Part shown: piece by piece, positions 43,500 through 56,390 of the stretch
How positions within the stretch are numbered: the first letter of the stretch is position 1
How the letters are laid out: the number at the start of each line of letters is the position of its first letter
Source: Saccopteryx bilineata
Taxonomy: Eukaryota; Chordata; Mammalia; Chiroptera; Emballonuridae
Assembly (NCBI RefSeq): GCF_036850765.1
Contig: NC_089492.1
Location: forward strand, 204,909,681 to 204,973,680
Reading direction: 5' to 3'
DNA: 64,000 bases
The notes under the pieces: model-generated
Database searches by the model: none
Told to the model about the DNA's origin: nothing
Seen by the model: only the letters and a program-made list of their open reading frames with translations
Program-made: the position numbers and the translations under genes

Positions 43500-46145
43500 G
43501 GTATGTCGGGTCCCACTCTGCCACAGGAAATCATCAGATCTTATGGTGGGCAACTTGATTTGGCCTTTGGCTCCAAGTCATAGTTTGGTGTCATGACACA
43601 GTAACTATCAGGTGACTGTAAAGACCTTTTCAACAATGTCACACCATAGCAACATGGTGACCTCAGACCACCCATCCAAGCCCACTTGGCTGCATCAAGT
43701 GGCTGATCTGGGTTTGAATGATAGTCTGGCATGGAATGATTTACCTCAAAGAAAGATAATCAGATTTATTCACATGATGCATATAAAGAAAGAAAATCTT
43801 AGCCAAGTCTGATGGGTCAAACACTGCAATTTTTGGTGACCTGGACAGTTCAACAGGTAGGCAGTCTAGGTCTGGAATGGAATCCATGCCAAATTGGCCT
43901 CAGTGGAATTTTGGAAAGATCAACAAATTGTCTGACATGGGCTTTTAATATATCCATACTAATAGGCTCTGCACTCCTTTAAAAACCACCAGTAACTCCC
44001 TAAACTCAATGGGTATAACAAATAAACTCTAGAGGTTTCACCCAACTCTCAAACTTAGCCGTTCTAACCCTTCTTCAGTCATCAGTAGACATAAGCTGCT
44101 TTTTAATGCATTCCTTGTACTCGCCTTGTCTCCTGTCAGCAGCCAGAAGTTGTTTTTTTTTAATCAGGAATAAGATTCAAAGAGTCTGCCCTGCAGCAAT
44201 CCCATACTGCACCTCTTTGTCAGAATCCTAATGACGAATTCTAAATACATAAGAGACGGTCTCCAGCTGTAAAAATGAAGAGCTTCTGAGGCCTGACCCC
44301 AGACCTGTTTTTATATTTTGATCTTAGGGACCATGCCTCCTGACTTTCAGAACCCTTAAGTTATCCCTGGGGTTACAGAGCACTAGCTTAACCAGTCATA
44401 GCAAGACTTAAAACAGGGCAACCAGGATCAAAGTGGCCAACAAACTAGTGCATTAGCCACTGGACCAGCCCCCAAGAGAACTGCATTAAGCTGCATTGTG
44501 CAAGTGGTTAAATTCTCCTCCTGAAAAAACTTCACACCATAGGCTTTTTGTTGCATACATCTGAATAACCATTTTAACAGCTACCTACATTTTGATATAA
44601 AATGTAAGAATGGCATTTTAATGCTCTGATTCGAGTACAGAGAACACATACAATTTGATTTTTTTTTTATTTAAAGCTGCCTATGGCACCAAAGTTCAGT
44701 GATAACTTGCTCTACATTTTTCTCAAGATGATATAAATGGACTTTTCCTTATTCAAACAGGGAGCATGCATGAGAGAATGATTTTTAAAAGAGAGAGACA
44801 GACAGAAAAGAAAAGAAAAAAACCAAAAGAGTCTGGATTAAGAATAACATCGCCCAGAGAGGTCCTTGTTCGTGCACTGACACTTCATTTTTCTTGCCAT
44901 TGTCTGCCTACCCAAAGAGCAGGAGACCAGCCACTGGGATGATCACATGAAGGCGGGAAAAACACAACTGTCAGGCTCCAAGGACAAAGCCGACTTTTAA
45001 CAATACCATTCCTTAAATCCAGACATTAGAGCCGAAGGAATGAGAAAAAAGCAACTCACTCACGGATAGCTTACTGAGGATACTGCAGAAGATTATGCTA
45101 ATCTTCACTTCATTGTCCTCTGCAAAATGTTTTCATATCAAGCCTTTTATCTGGGGAAGAAGAGATGCCCAACCTCTCAACTCAGTAACAGCCAGCACTT
45201 TCTGTGTGGTTTCTGCGTAATTAACACCAGCACTAGACCTTTTCATTTGTGCTACTCAAGCTTAGGGCCTTTTGAGGGTGTCCACAGGGGAGCAGCCCTC
45301 ACCCTTTGCCTGTGGCCCGGGAGCTACAGCTTATGCTTAGATCTGCGTGCCATCTGTTAATGGCAGAGGGAGCAAAACTTGAGCTAACTTTTCCTTGCCT
45401 GCCAGAGAATGCAAGAGAATAAATCCATCAGCATGAGATGTGCAAATTATTACTTAAAAAAAATTTCTAACCTAGGAATCAGACCAACTGTCTCATTTTC
45501 CATGTCAGATATTTGCCTCATTAAAATTAGCTTCCATTCAGGACTTAAACGGCATGAAAGCAGTAGCTTAGGTGGGTTTGGTTTTTTTTGATGGATTGAG
45601 CTGCAGCATTTACCTCATTTTATTTCAGAATTGTGTCAGAGATGAGCCACATGCCAGCTCCTGGCTGCCCAGAGGCTACAGCCATCCCCCATAGGAACAC
45701 AAGATTTAAGGTTGAATTTTCTTCTCTAATCGACTTTCCTGGCTTTTGTTGATTCAGGTTAAATTCATATGGATAGCATAAAAGCCAGTCTTCATAATGA
45801 TGAAAATCATGTGAAAATGTCGAAGAGAGGTCGTCGCATATAATACTTTTGTTTGTTATGATTGTTTGTGTGAGAATTTAGTCATTAGGAGCTTCCCAAC
45901 AACATCTAAAAGGACAAATTAATTGTATATAAAACCACATTTTCCTTCAGATGGATTCCGCCCTTCTACAGGTGAAGAACCATTGACCCATTTTCTACCT
46001 CTTCTCTGAAACACTTAGATGAAACTTACTAGATGATTCAACTCTACTCAGAACCTGGTTTCTTTCTGCTTCAGACTAACTCTATGACTTCAGAGGGAAA
46101 AAGGCAAGCTCAAATCCTTCATTAATACAATAAGGTCACATGATC
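43500..46145. other. Repeat-poor, unassigned sequence
   Basis: This 2.6 kb has no young SINE or L1 and no repeat I can name. Short open frames (43541-43812, 45127-45360, 45409-45591) carry no domain. It could be neutral unique DNA or contain a conserved non-coding element; sequence alone does not decide. Confidence 0.4.
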
Positions 46146-46149
46146 ATAG

Positions 46150-46345
46150 GTTCCCAAACTGGGGCCACAAAAATCTCTAGGAATCCCGCCCAATATATTA
46201 CTATTTCTGAAATTATCTGCAACTCGTTTTTAACCTAATGAAAACAAAACTCATTCATCAAGTATTTCAAGCCTTTCAAAAGGTGGGTACCATTGAGACA
46301 AAACAATAAAAGAGGTCTTGGTTGATAAAATTTTGAGAACCACAA
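46150..46345. repeat. Possible hAT (Charlie/MER-like) relic
   Basis: The ends 'ggttcccaaactgg' and 'attttgagaacc' are roughly inverted copies, as in MER-type hAT fossils. I cannot name the family or see a clear 8-bp duplication. Confidence 0.3.
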
Positions 46346-49344
46346 AACCAGAGGGTCTTTAAATTCACTCTCAACTTTGTAATTCTCTAAGATGATGAGC
46401 GACCCAGGCTAAAGGAGGTGGCATTGCTGGTAGAAAGCTCCAGAGCCGGTCACCCATACGTGTAGTATGCACTCTTTGATAATACTGTATTTTCGATGGA
46501 GTTTTTTAAAATTAACCTTAGCAAATGAGTTAGCAAGGCTTCAATTAGTTGAGAAAGAAGTAGTATAGACTAGCACTGTTTGTAACCAAAAACATACTAC
46601 CCATTCTGAAGGGCTGAAAATAATGTACTCTGTTGAAGTTAGCCCTGCTCCACTGAAAGAGGCTGCTTTGAGATAACATGGATGCTCTGGGAGAACTCTG
46701 CGTAAATATCTGTGCCCCTGACCGCGGTGACAGCCAATGCCAGAGGCCTTGCTCTATGGCCATTCTAACAGTCTCTGATGTGGATATACAGGTTACATCA
46801 AATGTTCTGTCATTCAAAAATAAGCCTTTCCTGCTCCTTATTTATTTATTACTTCTTATAACAAGCATGGTTCACTATACAGTGCCAAACAATCATCTGT
46901 GGAGTCCTAGTAAAGGCTCTGGGAAGAAAAAAGTAAGTGAAAGAAGATAAAGAGAAAAGTGACGAGGAATATATACTCAATTCTCTCCCATCAAAATGCA
47001 GAAGATTTGATAGATTTTTCTTTTTGGATAACCAGAAATTTACAAATTCAATATGTAATTATCATATATCTTTATTACATTAGACAAGAATATTACATTT
47101 AAAAAAAATGCTCAACTCCCTAAGTAAATCTCAAAGCTTTTCTCTTAATATTTAGGTAAATTAGGTAGATTAGATGATGACAAAGGACCAAATAAAAGTC
47201 TGTTAATGTATTATTTGTTCCTTTTATTGAAATATATAGTAGACTTTCTACAGTATCTAACCTTATAACATGCCAGTGCTCTGAAGAATAAAAAGGATAA
47301 AAATGACATGGCCTGACCATCTAAATTTACTAGGGTAAGCAGGTAAATCTTCACAGTGTAAGATAGGGGAACCTCTAAAGTTAAGATACGTTTTATCAGC
47401 TAAAGCAGTTAAATGTACCAATCACACAATTTAGTGGAATTAAACTGTTCCTATACAGTTCAATCCTGGAAAAAAGCACATAGCTGTGAAAACACCATTT
47501 ACTGACTACCGAGAGTTTGACTTAATATAAGCTATTTAGACCACATGAAATCTGCGATGCCCTGTTAGATCTTTACAAATTTCATGAAATCTTTTTCGGA
47601 TATCCAAAAAATCCTGAACTGCTTAAATCTTTTGTATCCTAGCACTGGGGACTGACCCATAATCTCTTTCCCAGCCAGGATACCAAGTCTGGACCCAACC
47701 TTGTCACTGATTCCCGCAGCTGCTTCAATTCACCAGAGGGGCTGGCAGCAATCCTACTTCTAAAAGAACACCACAAGGGCTTACGTTCATGATGCCTTGA
47801 AGGGAGCCTGAAAGGAAGGTCAAAGGTGAAGAAAAGATAAAGTGCCAAACAAGGAGATCAGTACGTAGGGTCTTCTTGATGAAATCCTCATGTCTGAGTC
47901 CTCAGGATGCAAGCATCATAATTGCATTTCCAAAACAGCCCCAGTTTTGTGGGTGTCTGTGTGTGCCTGTGCGCCTGCGTTTGTGGGTTTGCGTCTGTGT
48001 TTGTGTGCATATGCAGTGTGGATTTTGTTTTGTTTTGTTTTCAGGTCGGATCACTGTGCATCTAAAAGCCTTATTCAGTTGTCCTTGTCCCAAGTACTTT
48101 GTCTTACACAGGCGCATTACTCTTGTAAACAGACGCTGCATCAAAGTGAGAGCAGGGAGAGTCCCATCAGTGGATTAAGGTCTTCTGCATGATAAAGTAG
48201 CTACCTAGCAGGGGATAAACTTAATATGTGAAAGAATGTTATTAAGAGGAATAAAGTACCAAAACTCTGTCATTCTCTTCATAATGTCCTAATCTAATGC
48301 CTGACACTGGGGCCTTAGGCCAGGGTTAGTGTTAATCAATGAAATACCCATCTGTGTTCCCTGTCCTTATCGCTATTTAAAACTAGCCTAAACTCAATTA
48401 TTGTTCCTTAGAGACCAGGATGGGATATTAAATTGATTGAAAGGAACTGTGTCCCACAAAGAAATCCCAGAGTTAAAATGCAGAGGTGTCAACATTGCTA
48501 ACTACATTTTGGCTAAACAGAAATTAAATGCTAATTCTTAGAACATAAAAAATTCACATAGACGACATCTAGTTAAAAATCCTTATTTGAAAATAGCTAA
48601 ATTCTGGGAAACAGAGTAATCAATCCAGAGCAGACTGTGCTCTTTAGAATAAATTAGATTGTATCTCCTGTAACATGTGTAACACAATAAACATAAAAGC
48701 ATGATGTTAAGTTCAAACAAGGATTCAGATGTTAAGCCAAAGAAGAATAAGAGAGCAACAGTCTCAAATTCAAAATAATTGTTAGAATCATGATGACTTT
48801 TAGAAAGATATATCATTTATTCCTTGAATAATTAAAATGTATCATCTAAAATTGCCTAATTCATAATTAAATCAAGGGTATTTTTAAAAAGGGAAAGAGG
48901 CATAATCCTACTGCTCAAGAATGTCCATAGTTGCCTTTTTGAATCTTGAGTATAAAATGACAGTTTTCCCCACTTTTGTTCTTCTTTATTTTGTGCCTAG
49001 GTTTAATCACAGATTGCTTTTAGAACAAGGCAAATTGTGCAAAACCATTCTCATGACATGAATATATAATATGTACTGAATATCTCTTTGAAAATTTGAA
49101 AATAAACAGAAAATCAGCTCTTTAAATATAGAAGAAAGTTAGACTAAAGATGAGTAAGTATGCTTTTTTCGTACTTCTTGACCCAACATGTTTAAATGCA
49201 AATAAATTTATATGATACCATTTCATAAGTTAATAATAAAATTTTAATTAAGAACCTTACCTGTTAACTACTGGTACAAAATAATGTTTATTCCTTGTTG
49301 GAATACTAGTTCTAATGGGTGCTAATTAATAGCAATTACTAATA
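46346..49344. other. Unassigned sequence with a GT-rich patch
   Basis: There is a GT-rich, Z-DNA-prone patch at 47948-48020 and a (TTTTG)n run just after it. Two overlapping 100-codon frames at 47876-48192 arise from the GT-rich sequence and carry no domain. Nothing else is recognised. Confidence 0.4.
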
Positions 49345-50240
49345 TTAATTAAGACAGGCATGATTATACCACAGGAATAAACTGATGAGTCAATGGAACA
49401 GAATAGATGTATCAGAAATAAATCATATGAGTATGTGATATACAATGGAGGAGAAATCACAAGTCAGCAGAGAAGAGGACACTGACCCTATAAATAGTGC
49501 TATTACCCATTAGGAAAAGAAGACAGTTTTGTCATTATCTGTACCATAGACTCACATAAATTCGAAATGAATATAAAAAGTTCAGTTGTTTTTTAAAAAT
49601 TAGTCAACCAGCCCTGGCCGGTTGGCTCAGCGGTAGAGCGTCAGCCTGGTGTACGGGGGGACCCGGGTTCGATTCCCGGCCAGGGCACATAGAAGAAGCG
49701 CCCATTTGCTTCTCCACCCCCCCCCCTTCCTCTCTGTCTCTCTCTTCCCCTCCCGCAGCCAAGGCTCCATTGGAGCAAAGATGGCCCGGGCGCTGGGGAT
49801 GGCTCCTTGGCCTCTGCCCCAGGCGCTAGAGTGGCTCTGGTCGCAGCAGAGCTACGCCCTGGAGGGGCAGAGCATCGCCCCTGGTGGGCGTGCCGGGTGG
49901 ATCCCGGTCGGGTACATGCGGGAATCTGTCTGACTGTCTCTCCCCGTTTCCAGCTTCAGAAAAATACAAAAAAAAAAAAAAATTAGTCAACCAGACACTA
50001 GAAGAAATAGTATAAAATAACAAATTTGTAGATAAAGAACATTCTAAGCTTAACAGAGTGAAAAAAATTATAAAGTAAAAGCTGTTTGATTTAACCACAT
50101 ACAAACTTTAAGTCAATTAAAAGAATTAAAATTGGAAAGTAAACAATAAACTAGGAAAATATTTATAGCAAATATAATATATCAAAGGCCTAATATCAAT
50201 ATTACTCATTGATGTGAAAGAACTATAAACGCCTATAGAA
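49345..50240 (+). repeat. Old L1 ORF2 fragment (split by a SINE)
   Basis: 'gagtcaatggaacagaatag' (an L1 ORF2 hallmark) appears at 49387; 'caaaggcctaatatc' and 'aaagaactataaac' lie near 50185-50230. It is degenerate throughout and interrupted at 49611-49977. Confidence 0.72.
49611..49977 (+). mobile_element. tRNA-derived SINE (Rhin-1-like), young full length
   Basis: Complete tRNA-like head (ccctggccggttggctcag; 'gggttcgattcccggcc'), intact GC-rich body, A tail. An essentially perfect 16-bp target duplication (aaaaattagtcaacca) lies at 49595-49610 and 49978-49993. Together with high CpG content, this marks a recent insertion. Confidence 0.94.
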
Positions 50241-52011
50241 TAGTGAGGTCTACTTTAGCTATCTAATCATAACCAGTTTTGATAAGAATTCTATCAAGGC
50301 CATACTCATCTAATTGAATATCAGCACCATGGCAGAGTAATTTTTAGAGGCTTTGCTTTTGCCTGTTCTCATAGACTGGTTCTTTCAAACAATGGTTCCA
50401 AGGTTAGCTGTTAATTGTCTGCACATCTGTTTTCAAGAGTTCAAAAACATTTATCCTCAGCTATTCATTTTTTACTTTGGTTGATGCTAGCTAGTATCTG
50501 ACTCCTTAGCATAACAACCAGCCCCTACCTATGGGGTAAGTTTTGGCACTTTTTCAGAGGAAGGTGAAGTAGGTAAGAAGAGAGTGTTAAAATGGCACTT
50601 GGAAATTTTATCTAACAGCTTTGCCCATAACATTATGGAGAAAGTTCAACCAAGTTTCCTCAATCTCCTGCTACGAACAAAATTTCTCATTGCTATCCAC
50701 TCTCAAGTGGTCAGGCTTTCAGAAAACCAAGAATAAAAAAGTTAATAGAGAACACGTTCCAATGTGCTGCTATTAATATACAAAACTATAACTTCAACAA
50801 TTTTAGTATAATTCCAAAGAACAGTACATAATAGTGTTATTCTGTTTCCATGTAACAAATAGGGAAGTGGCCTTTGTAAAAGCCAATTATTCAAGCACAG
50901 CCAATTGGAGCTTGTACCAGAGCCAGAGGGAAATGATTCCAAAGTCAAGAGCATCTGAAACAGCCTCCAAATGTCAGACAGAAAAAAAAATGAAAAGAAA
51001 AGATTGTTATCTTTCAGGGACTGAAGTGGGAGCTGGAGTGCTCTCCCTCAATTAGGCAAAGTACGGTGCAGCTGATTAACCTGACTGTTACCTTGGTAAC
51101 CCAAGAATTACACTGTAAATGAAATATGTTTGATAATAGGTACCTTTAATCAGACAAGAGCCGTATGAGCGTTTTGAGCAAGAGAGTCATAAATCTTGGG
51201 TTTCTAGCACTTTAATCATTCATGAAATAACAGTTTTTTTGACAAGAGGCAAGCATGGCCACTAGTTATTAAATAAGCAGTAACAAAACATGTGCTTTTT
51301 GTGTAACCATGAAACATCCAAGGCCCAACACCAGGCTTACGAAATGGAAAACCATGCCTATGGAATATAGTTATTATAATATTGACTGACATATATAAAG
51401 CAGAGATTACCAAAATGTCTTGTAATTTTTCAGTGGGGCCTCTGATTTAAAAGACTATGCTGCAATGAATTGTTAGAAAGTATTGCTTTTCTTCTTAAAA
51501 AGCGGTTACCTACAACAGATAAAGTAAAATTCCTGCAGTGCATGTATGTGTGTGTTGCAATTTTTAAAAAATTTAAATTCTGGGTTCCATTTCTTTCTCA
51601 TAATTCTATGAATTCTTAAAGTCTCCCTTGGCCTTGCATGGTGCTGGGAGTACTGATCAACAACTGAAAGCTAAATGAAGTTTTTAAAGTGCTCAAAACT
51701 ATCTCGAGGGCATGCTGTGACCATCATCTTGAACTTCAGCCTAAAGAGTAAAGTCTTAGGGCATATTTAGAGTTTTAAGATACCTTTTTAAATTGTTGGT
51801 GAGACCTTAAAACCTGTGATCAGCTGAGAAGGAAAAGGCCAGCCAGTCATCCTTCTTTGTAGCTTTGCCTTTGCCAAGGGAATCTCTCCAAAGATCTCAC
51901 AACTCTTGGTTCCTTTATACAGAGAAAGAGACAGACAGACACCCAATATCCTTTTCTCTTTAGGATGTTTACCTTATCCTTTTAACTATTAATCATATAT
52001 TAACCTAAGGC
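50241..52011. other. Unassigned sequence
   Basis: I see no recognisable repeat or domain; the frames at 50742-51055 are short and unsupported. Confidence 0.4.
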
Positions 52012-52110
52012 AGTGTTTCTCAAAGTGTATTCTGGAAAACTCTCTGTGAGACATTTATAGAATATCTTCATCCAAAGGGTTCTGGGCTAAACGAAACACT
52101 GAGTTAAGCA
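52012..52110 (+). repeat. Possible hAT-type relic end
   Basis: 'cagtgtttctcaaagtgtat' resembles the terminal repeat of Charlie/MER5-like elements. I could not find a matching inverted end, so the extent is uncertain. Confidence 0.35.
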
Positions 52111-52379
52111 AAGTTTAACATGTTTTTTTTGGAAGGACTCTTTGAAACCTTTTGTGCTAATATTCTTGGTCTCCTTCCAGACACTGCATATCCAGTGGGA
52201 GTAACCAGCCATGGTCCCTGCATTAGGGAGAAACAATCCAGACAGCCCACTTGAATGTAAAGGGTAAAATGTCATCCTTCATTTCTTTTGGCACTTTGTT
52301 TTTCAAGGTCTCTGAATCCTTTTATATAATAGACCCATGATATGGTGGGTACTGATATCCCAAATCATCTTCCCAAATT

Positions 52380-53130
52380 CACTGTGACTAGAATCAACTT
52401 CTCAGCAATTCAGGCTTAAAAACTGACAGTCCTCTTCTACTTCTCCTTCACCCTCAAAGCCAGCTCTTAGCAAACCCTTACAATCTCTGTTCCACACCCA
52501 TACTTATGCCCCAGTCCTAGTTTACATGTTTAATTCCTCTCACCTAGACCAATAATACCACGTTTTAACTAGTCCCCCATCTCAAGGTCCCAACATCCCC
52601 CAAACACAGATACATGCATTTCTCTTCTAGACAATATCTAAGATCCCAGAGTTATCTTAACCTCTTCCTTTGGTATACAAAGACCTCAGTGGTTTACTCA
52701 AAATATCAGTGTTTCTAATCTTATCTCAAAACAAAAGTCTTCTCCTCCACTCTCCTGGCTTTTACCTCCTAAATTCCAGCAGCATCAATCTACCGAAGAA
52801 TTGCAGACCGCCTGAGAGCCTTTGCCCCACAGATGCCAAGTTGAACACCATCCACTTTTTCAGTCTACAGCCCACACCTTGCATGAAGTCTCTCTGACCC
52901 TCACATTCGGAATTCACTTGTCTTCCTGTGCTCCTGTAGCACGGGACTCGTATTCCCAGCCTAGCACTTAGCAAGAGCAACCCTGTATTCAAAGCTTTTT
53001 ATGTACTTGTCAGTCCCATCTACCTGGTGAGATGCTGAAACACAAAGGTTGTATCTTTTCACAACACCACATCATCTGGTGCCAGACACATAGTAGGCAC
53101 TCTTTACACATTTGTTGAACTCACTGGGAA
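52380..53130 (+). repeat. L2 LINE, 3' portion
   Basis: The L2 layout is readable over about 750 bp: 'agacctcagtggtttactca', 'gagagcctttgccccac', 'catgaagtctctctgaccc', 'tgtgctcctgtagcac', then 'gtgccagacacatagtaggc' and 'acatttgttgaac'. It holds an unsupported open frame at 52670-52897. Confidence 0.72.
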
Positions 53131-53848
53131 CAAATAAGACCAGAACGACTTTTGTTCAAAATGAGATTTATAACACAGTTGCAAGCAGTCATTATTAGCA
53201 TGAAAAAACTCCAGGGCGACCTGAGATGCCCAACCAGATATATACTAATAAATTCAAGTGCTATAGAAGGAAGAGTAAGAAATTTGAGGTTCATTAAAAA
53301 AATACTCTTTTGAAAGTTAATGTGCCATTCTCAAATGGAAGAGTGACTTTAGTGCTCACGCATTATTCAGAAAACATTGGGGCAAAGGAACAGAAGTGAT
53401 GTACCAAAAGCCAGTTGAAACATAATCAGTTTCAGCCACTTACACCTGCAATGATGTATCACATACAGGGTCATTGTTTCTCTCTGCTTGAATCAGCTAT
53501 GAATTGAGTTCTTCTCTTGTGAATGACTCTACACAAACCTTGTGGCAGGGATAGCTAATTTTGCCCAATATCTACTCTCTCCTTCTTTTCCTTAATAAAA
53601 ATCCCCTCTGTGATTTTAGCTGGGCCTGACTAGGGACAACATTGTCCAGCATTCCCTTAAAGTAGCTGTGGCCTTACAGTTAATTCTGGCCAATCAGATT
53701 TAAGCAAAAGTAGTTTGTGCAATTTTCAAATCATGCCCTTAGGAGGTAACTGCTTATCCTCCACGTCCCCTTTCCCAGTCCCTGTGGGGTGAGACCCTGG
53801 TATGATGGTAGTGAGCCTGCCTCGGTGTGAGATGTCAACAGCCAAGAG
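53131..53848. other. Unassigned sequence
   Basis: I recognise no repeat or exon. Confidence 0.4.
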
Positions 53849-54342
53849 CAGCGATTTTCAACTAGTGTGCCACAAGAGTTGTTTTTTTTTTCCTATATAT
53901 TTTTCTTTTTATTTTTTTTATTTTTTTATTATTTATTCATTTTTTTTAGAGAGGAGAGGGAGAGACAGAGAGAGAGAGAGAGAGGAGAAACAGAGAGTGA
54001 GAAAGGGGGAGGAGCTGGAAGCATCAACTCCCATATGTGCCTTGACCAGGCAAGCCCAAGGTTTTGAACCGGAGACCTCAGCATTTCCAGGTCGATGCTT
54101 TATCCACTGCGCCACCACAGGTCAGGCAACCACAAGAGTTTTTAAAACATGCAATACCTGACTATTTAGTCAGGAGCACTGACTTTATTTCCCTTAGATG
54201 GTCAAATAAAAAATTACAACAGCCAACACAACAATAGCCATCCAGTGTGAATGAATCAAAATTATACCTGCTTTTTGTTGTGCTGAAGAACTTTAGTAAT
54301 CAGTTTATGTGTGCCTGAGATGAAAAGGGTTAAAAATCACTG
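53849..54342. mobile_element. hAT-type non-autonomous DNA transposon (split by a SINE)
   Basis: The ends are inverted copies: cagcgattttcaac at the left and, complemented, cagtgatttttaac at the right. Flanking 8-mers gccaagag and ccctggag could be a worn target duplication. About 245 bp of element remain once the SINE at 53881-54129 is removed. There is no coding capacity. Confidence 0.65.
53881..54129 (-). mobile_element. Short tRNA-derived SINE (CCTGACC type)
   Basis: It has a T-rich tail side, a (GA)n tract, 'catatgtgccttgaccaggc' and the head complement 'ccactgcgccaccacaggtc'. The target duplication ccacaagagtt is at 53870-53880 and 54130-54140, inside the hAT element. Confidence 0.9.
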
Positions 54343-55554
54343 CCCTGGAGGATAGCGGCAGAGCATGAGAGAAAGAATCTAGGTGTTTACTACCTCGTGA
54401 AATAAAACTGTCCTACTCCTCTAAACAGCCACGAGCTGGAACTTTCACATAAGAAATGACTTTACTATTTTGTTTAAACATTAATTATTTCAGTTTCTAG
54501 TAAAGCAGCCTAACCAATATCTGACCTACCAAACGCCCACACCTATGTCCATAGTATCTGAAAAAAAATCTATCTCCAAAAGTGACATCTCTTACCAGGA
54601 AGGGGCCAGCACAGACCACACAGTGCTGCGGGGCTCTTTACCAGATCAGTTTCATCACAGGACAGGACAGAGCCCAAGAGAAAGGAGTATAGAACAGGGG
54701 TATTTTGATGTAAGAAAGGACAACAGAAAAGCCAGAACAATGGGGTCCTAGTATAGGCCACTCTGCATGGCTCTAAAAAAGAGAGATGGAAGGAAAGAAA
54801 GAATCTTCAAAACCAAAAAAGTTGAAGGCAAGTTGACCTACTCCAGAATTTTTTCAGATGGTTGGTCATGCTATTGTTTAGCACACTGAGAACTCCTTGA
54901 GGGGAGTGGTACTTTATTTTTTTTCTAAATCTTCTGGTGCATTTTAGGCAACCATGTTCAAATAGTAGAAGAAATAAACAAATAATCCACTGAGAGTCGA
55001 TGATCATTTTTCTAATTCATTTCCTATTAATCACTCATCCGTCACAATGATCTTAAGAGAAATTAAAGAAAACCCTATTAAATACTTTTGAATTTGCTGC
55101 AAACCTGGATAACAATGAAATCCTCAAGTGTCTACCTGACAGAGTGATAGCAGGAAGCAACAGGAAGCAGCCAGAAAGGCAGGTAGCAGATGCCAAAATT
55201 AGGAGGCAGTTTACACTCTTGCCGACAAAGAACTGTGAAAGGAATGATGGATTACAGCACAAAGAGAAAACCTTTAACTAGGTTTTGCTCGGCATGGCAT
55301 CAGGTAAGTAGCATCGCCTGCATTCAGTGGAGTAAAAGAAGTATCTGTATGCTGAGAAGTCAGCTTGTAAAAGTGTCAGTCTCTAAAATAAATCAGGTAG
55401 CAAATGGAAAACATATAAATAACTATCCTCTATGCCAGCAACACTAAGCAAGAAAAAAACATATCTTAAAAGAATTTTTCTTGTTAACCACACATTGAGT
55501 TGGGCTTAGCTGGAGGGTTTTCTAGATTAGCAAAAGAAGTTTTACAGGTTTTTT
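54343..55554. other. Unassigned sequence
   Basis: Short open frames (54545-54761, 54807-55007, 55053-55447) carry no domain. I see no recognisable repeat. Confidence 0.4.
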
Positions 55555-55559
55555 AAAAA

Positions 55560-55594
55560 TTATTTTTATTTATTTATTCATTTTAGATGAGAGA

Positions 55595-55634
<40 letters not shown>

Positions 55635-55776
55635 AGGAGAGAGAGAGAGAGAAGAGGGGAGGAGCAGGAAGCATCAACTCCCATATGTACCTTGACTGGG
55701 CAAGCCCAAGGTTTTGAACCGCCGACCTCAGCGTTCCAGGTAGGTGCTTGATCCACTGCGCCACCACAGGTCAGGC
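55560..55776 (-). mobile_element. Short tRNA-derived SINE (CCTGACC type) with (GA)n tract
   Basis: It is the same family as 35200 and 53881, with a long (GA)n microsatellite at 55588-55652 (on this strand) and the head complement 'ccactgcgccaccacaggtc' at the right. Confidence 0.88.
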
Positions 55777-55929
55777 CGAATTTTCCAGTTTTATATAAAG
55801 AAGATTGTGGTTGCAGGATCTGACTGGGAAGGGCACTGATGGGGAGAGCCAAAATCTGGGCTTTTGCCTTAATTCTGTTATTATAACACAACCTGTGTCT
55901 CTTAAGAATTTTTGCCTAACTTTCAGGCT

Positions 55930-56130
55930 CTTCCCCATAAAACAGACTCTGAGAAATTAGTTCTTTCATTTCCTTTACTGTATCTCACCTGCTCACATAA
56001 CTTAAAACTTGAAAATGATGCTACAATCTTACACTCAAATTCTGTAAGGGCAAACTGTTGCCTGCAGAATAAAACACAAGACTTCAGAGAGATCAGGAGG
56101 GCCCACTACCCCACAAAACACCCAACCACC
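55930..56130 (+). repeat. Possible L2 LINE fragment
   Basis: 'actgttgcctgcagaataaa' with 'agggcccactacccc' resembles the L2 'ttgcctgcaggataaagtcc' region; weak. Confidence 0.4.
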
Positions 56131-56214
56131 TGCTCAACAGTGCTGGAAAGTCCTTTAACGTGAGTCCTACATTTTGCAGCATATAGTTCAGACCTGAGAA
56201 AGTGACACAATAAA

Positions 56215-56390
56215 ACCCATCAGCTTTGAGGTCAAAAGATTCAGGTTCAAATCCTAGTGTAGCCCTTTACTAAATATGTGACTTCAGTTAAGTCCCTGTT
56301 TCCTCATCTGTAAAATGAAGGAGAGATGGTTAGAGGTAGAATATCTATAGGTCAGTTGAGAGAAATAAAAGGTAGAAACAGGTTATCTAT
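56215..56390 (-). repeat. MIR SINE relic
   Basis: 'gattcaggttcaaatcctag', 'aagtccctgtttcctcatct' and 'gtaaaatgaaggagagatgg' are the complement of the MIR core. Confidence 0.7.

Noticed and set aside
43541..43870. Possible old transposon or exon (frames on both strands)
   Set aside because: No inverted ends, no domain and no splice consensus with an open flanking frame.
47876..48192. Overlapping 100-codon frames with a TTTTG run ending in CAG that resembles a splice acceptor
   Set aside because: The frames come from a GT-rich repeat. There is no matching donor or domain, and two frames are equally open.
16008..55776. tRNA genes at the SINE heads (A and B boxes present)
   Set aside because: The sequences depart from tRNA cloverleafs and continue into SINE bodies with target duplications; they are SINE promoters, not tRNA genes.
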